The notes under the pieces: model-generated
What the model was told of the DNA's origin: nothing
Seen by the model: the letters and a program-made list of their open reading frames with translations, nothing else
The model's database searches: none
From: an archaeon
GTDB taxonomy: Archaea; Thermoproteota; Nitrososphaeria; Nitrososphaerales; CADDZS01
Length of the DNA: 5,406 bases
NCBI GenBank assembly: GCA_021806865.1
Contig: JAKAPU010000184.1
Location: forward strand, 1-5,406
Direction: 5' to 3'
Part shown: positions 4,900-5,406 of the stretch, piece after piece
Layout of the letters: the number at the start of each line of letters is the position of its first letter
Position numbering within the stretch: the stretch's first letter is position 1
Translations under genes and position numbers: made by a program

Positions 4900-5406
4900 T
4901 TACACGAGGCGCGAGGCCACAATCATAGCGGCCTCCAGGCTCGTTGGCGACGGCGACGCCGTCTTCGTCGGTCAGGGCCTGCCTGTGATAGTCGCACTTT
5001 ACGCGAAAAGACACCATGCCCCAAATTGCGTGATCATGCATGAGTACGGGGTTGTGGACACAGACCCTCCGGTCGCTGTCGAGCTCGCTCATCCTCTCTT
5101 TGCAGAGAAGGCGACATACCTCTGCGACATGATCGACGCTCTTGCCTGCCTTCTACACCACGTTGACATTGCGCTTCTGGGCGCGGCTCAGATCGACAGG
5201 TATGCAAACGTTAACACGACAACGATTGGGAACTACTTTTCCCCAAAGGTGAGGATCTCCGGCAGCGGTGGAGCAAACGACATTGGCTCGATCGCCCCAA
5301 GAGTTGCGCTGGTGATGGATCGGCAGAGCTCTGACAAGTTTCCTCCCCGAGTTGACTATCTGACGACTCCGGGCAATTTCTGCGGCTCGAAAACTCGGAG
5401 AGACCT
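4874..5406 (+). CDS. gctB: Glutaconate-type CoA-transferase, subunit B (partial)
   Basis: An open frame with no stop runs from 4838 to the right edge, where the gene is cut; about 177 codons are visible from the proposed start, probably two thirds of the protein. The translation matches GctB: DYTRREATIIAASRLVGDGD, then VFVGQGLP, AKRHHAPNCVIMHEYGVVD, LLGAAQIDRYANVNTT, SGSGGANDI and VDYLTTPG. E57 (HEYG, codon 5042-5044) aligns with the catalytic Glu that forms the glutamyl-CoA intermediate in A. fermentans GctB (E54), so activity is expected. The frame contains no suitable ATG. TTG at 4874 is chosen, giving a 26-base overlap with subunit A; TTG at 4850, with AAGGA just upstream, is another option. 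The ATG at 4896, overlapping the subunit A stop in the usual ATGA arrangement, is out of frame and stops after ten codons. Subunits are probably co-translated. Family is firm; the exact start is not. Confidence 0.88.
   Translation, partial: MQKTDSSNDYTRREATIIAASRLVGDGDAVFVGQGLPVIVALYAKRHHAPNCVIMHEYGVVDTDPPVAVELAHPLFAEKATYLCDMIDALACLLHHVDIALLGAAQIDRYANVNTTTIGNYFSPKVRISGSGGANDIGSIAPRVALVMDRQSSDKFPPRVDYLTTPGNFCGSKTRRD

Noticed and set aside
4896..4928. ATG overlapping the subunit A stop as start of subunit B
   Set aside because: This frame stops after ten codons; the conserved GctB sequence is in another frame.
4949..4963. GACGGC-GAC-GCCGTC hairpin inside the subunit B gene
   Set aside because: It is explained by GC-rich codons for a Gly-Asp-Gly-Asp-Ala-Val stretch conserved in the family.
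1..5406. CRISPR array, insertion sequence or transposon ends
   Set aside because: No regularly spaced repeats, transposase sequence or terminal repeats with target duplications were seen.

Overview
The window looks archaeal. A bidirectional TATA-like box (2041-2048) sits about 26 bp from the expected transcript start of the gene to its left, whose GTG start would then be nearly leaderless. Three genes use GTG or TTG starts, and AGA/AGG and ATA codons are common. GC content is intermediate, near 50% by eye. A mesophilic or soil member of the Nitrososphaeria (Thaumarchaeota) or a related archaeal lineage would fit, but this is inferred from promoter style and codon use; no marker gene is present.

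Layout: (a) 1-530 has no convincing gene. It holds several inverted repeats, including two copies of one 18-bp dyad (AGTTAC-N6-GTAACT) 55 bp apart. (b) 531-2015, minus strand: a cyclic-amidohydrolase of the dihydroorotase/hydantoinase/allantoinase group with its complete metal site, followed by a strong hairpin. (c) 2083-3045, plus strand: a luciferase-like (LLM) flavin/F420 oxidoreductase, divergent from (b) across a 67-bp promoter gap. (d) 3042-3881, minus strand: a creatininase-family protein that converges on (c) with interlocked stop codons and has Asn where the family has a metal-binding His. (e) 3979-4899 and about 4874-5406 (cut by the window edge), plus strand: the A and B subunits of a glutaconate-type family I CoA-transferase. 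The B subunit keeps the catalytic Glu but has no in-frame ATG.

Together the genes read as a possible catabolic set: a flavin/F420 oxidoreductase, two C-N hydrolases of ring-opening families and a CoA-transferase that would activate the resulting carboxylate. A plausible theme is breakdown of a cyclic amide or N-heterocycle to a carboxylic acid that enters CoA-dependent metabolism. The substrate cannot be read from the sequence, and the genes lie on both strands in at least three transcription units, so the shared pathway is inference. The most checkable oddities are the altered metal site of the creatininase homologue, the start of the CoA-transferase B subunit, and the duplicated dyad near the left end.
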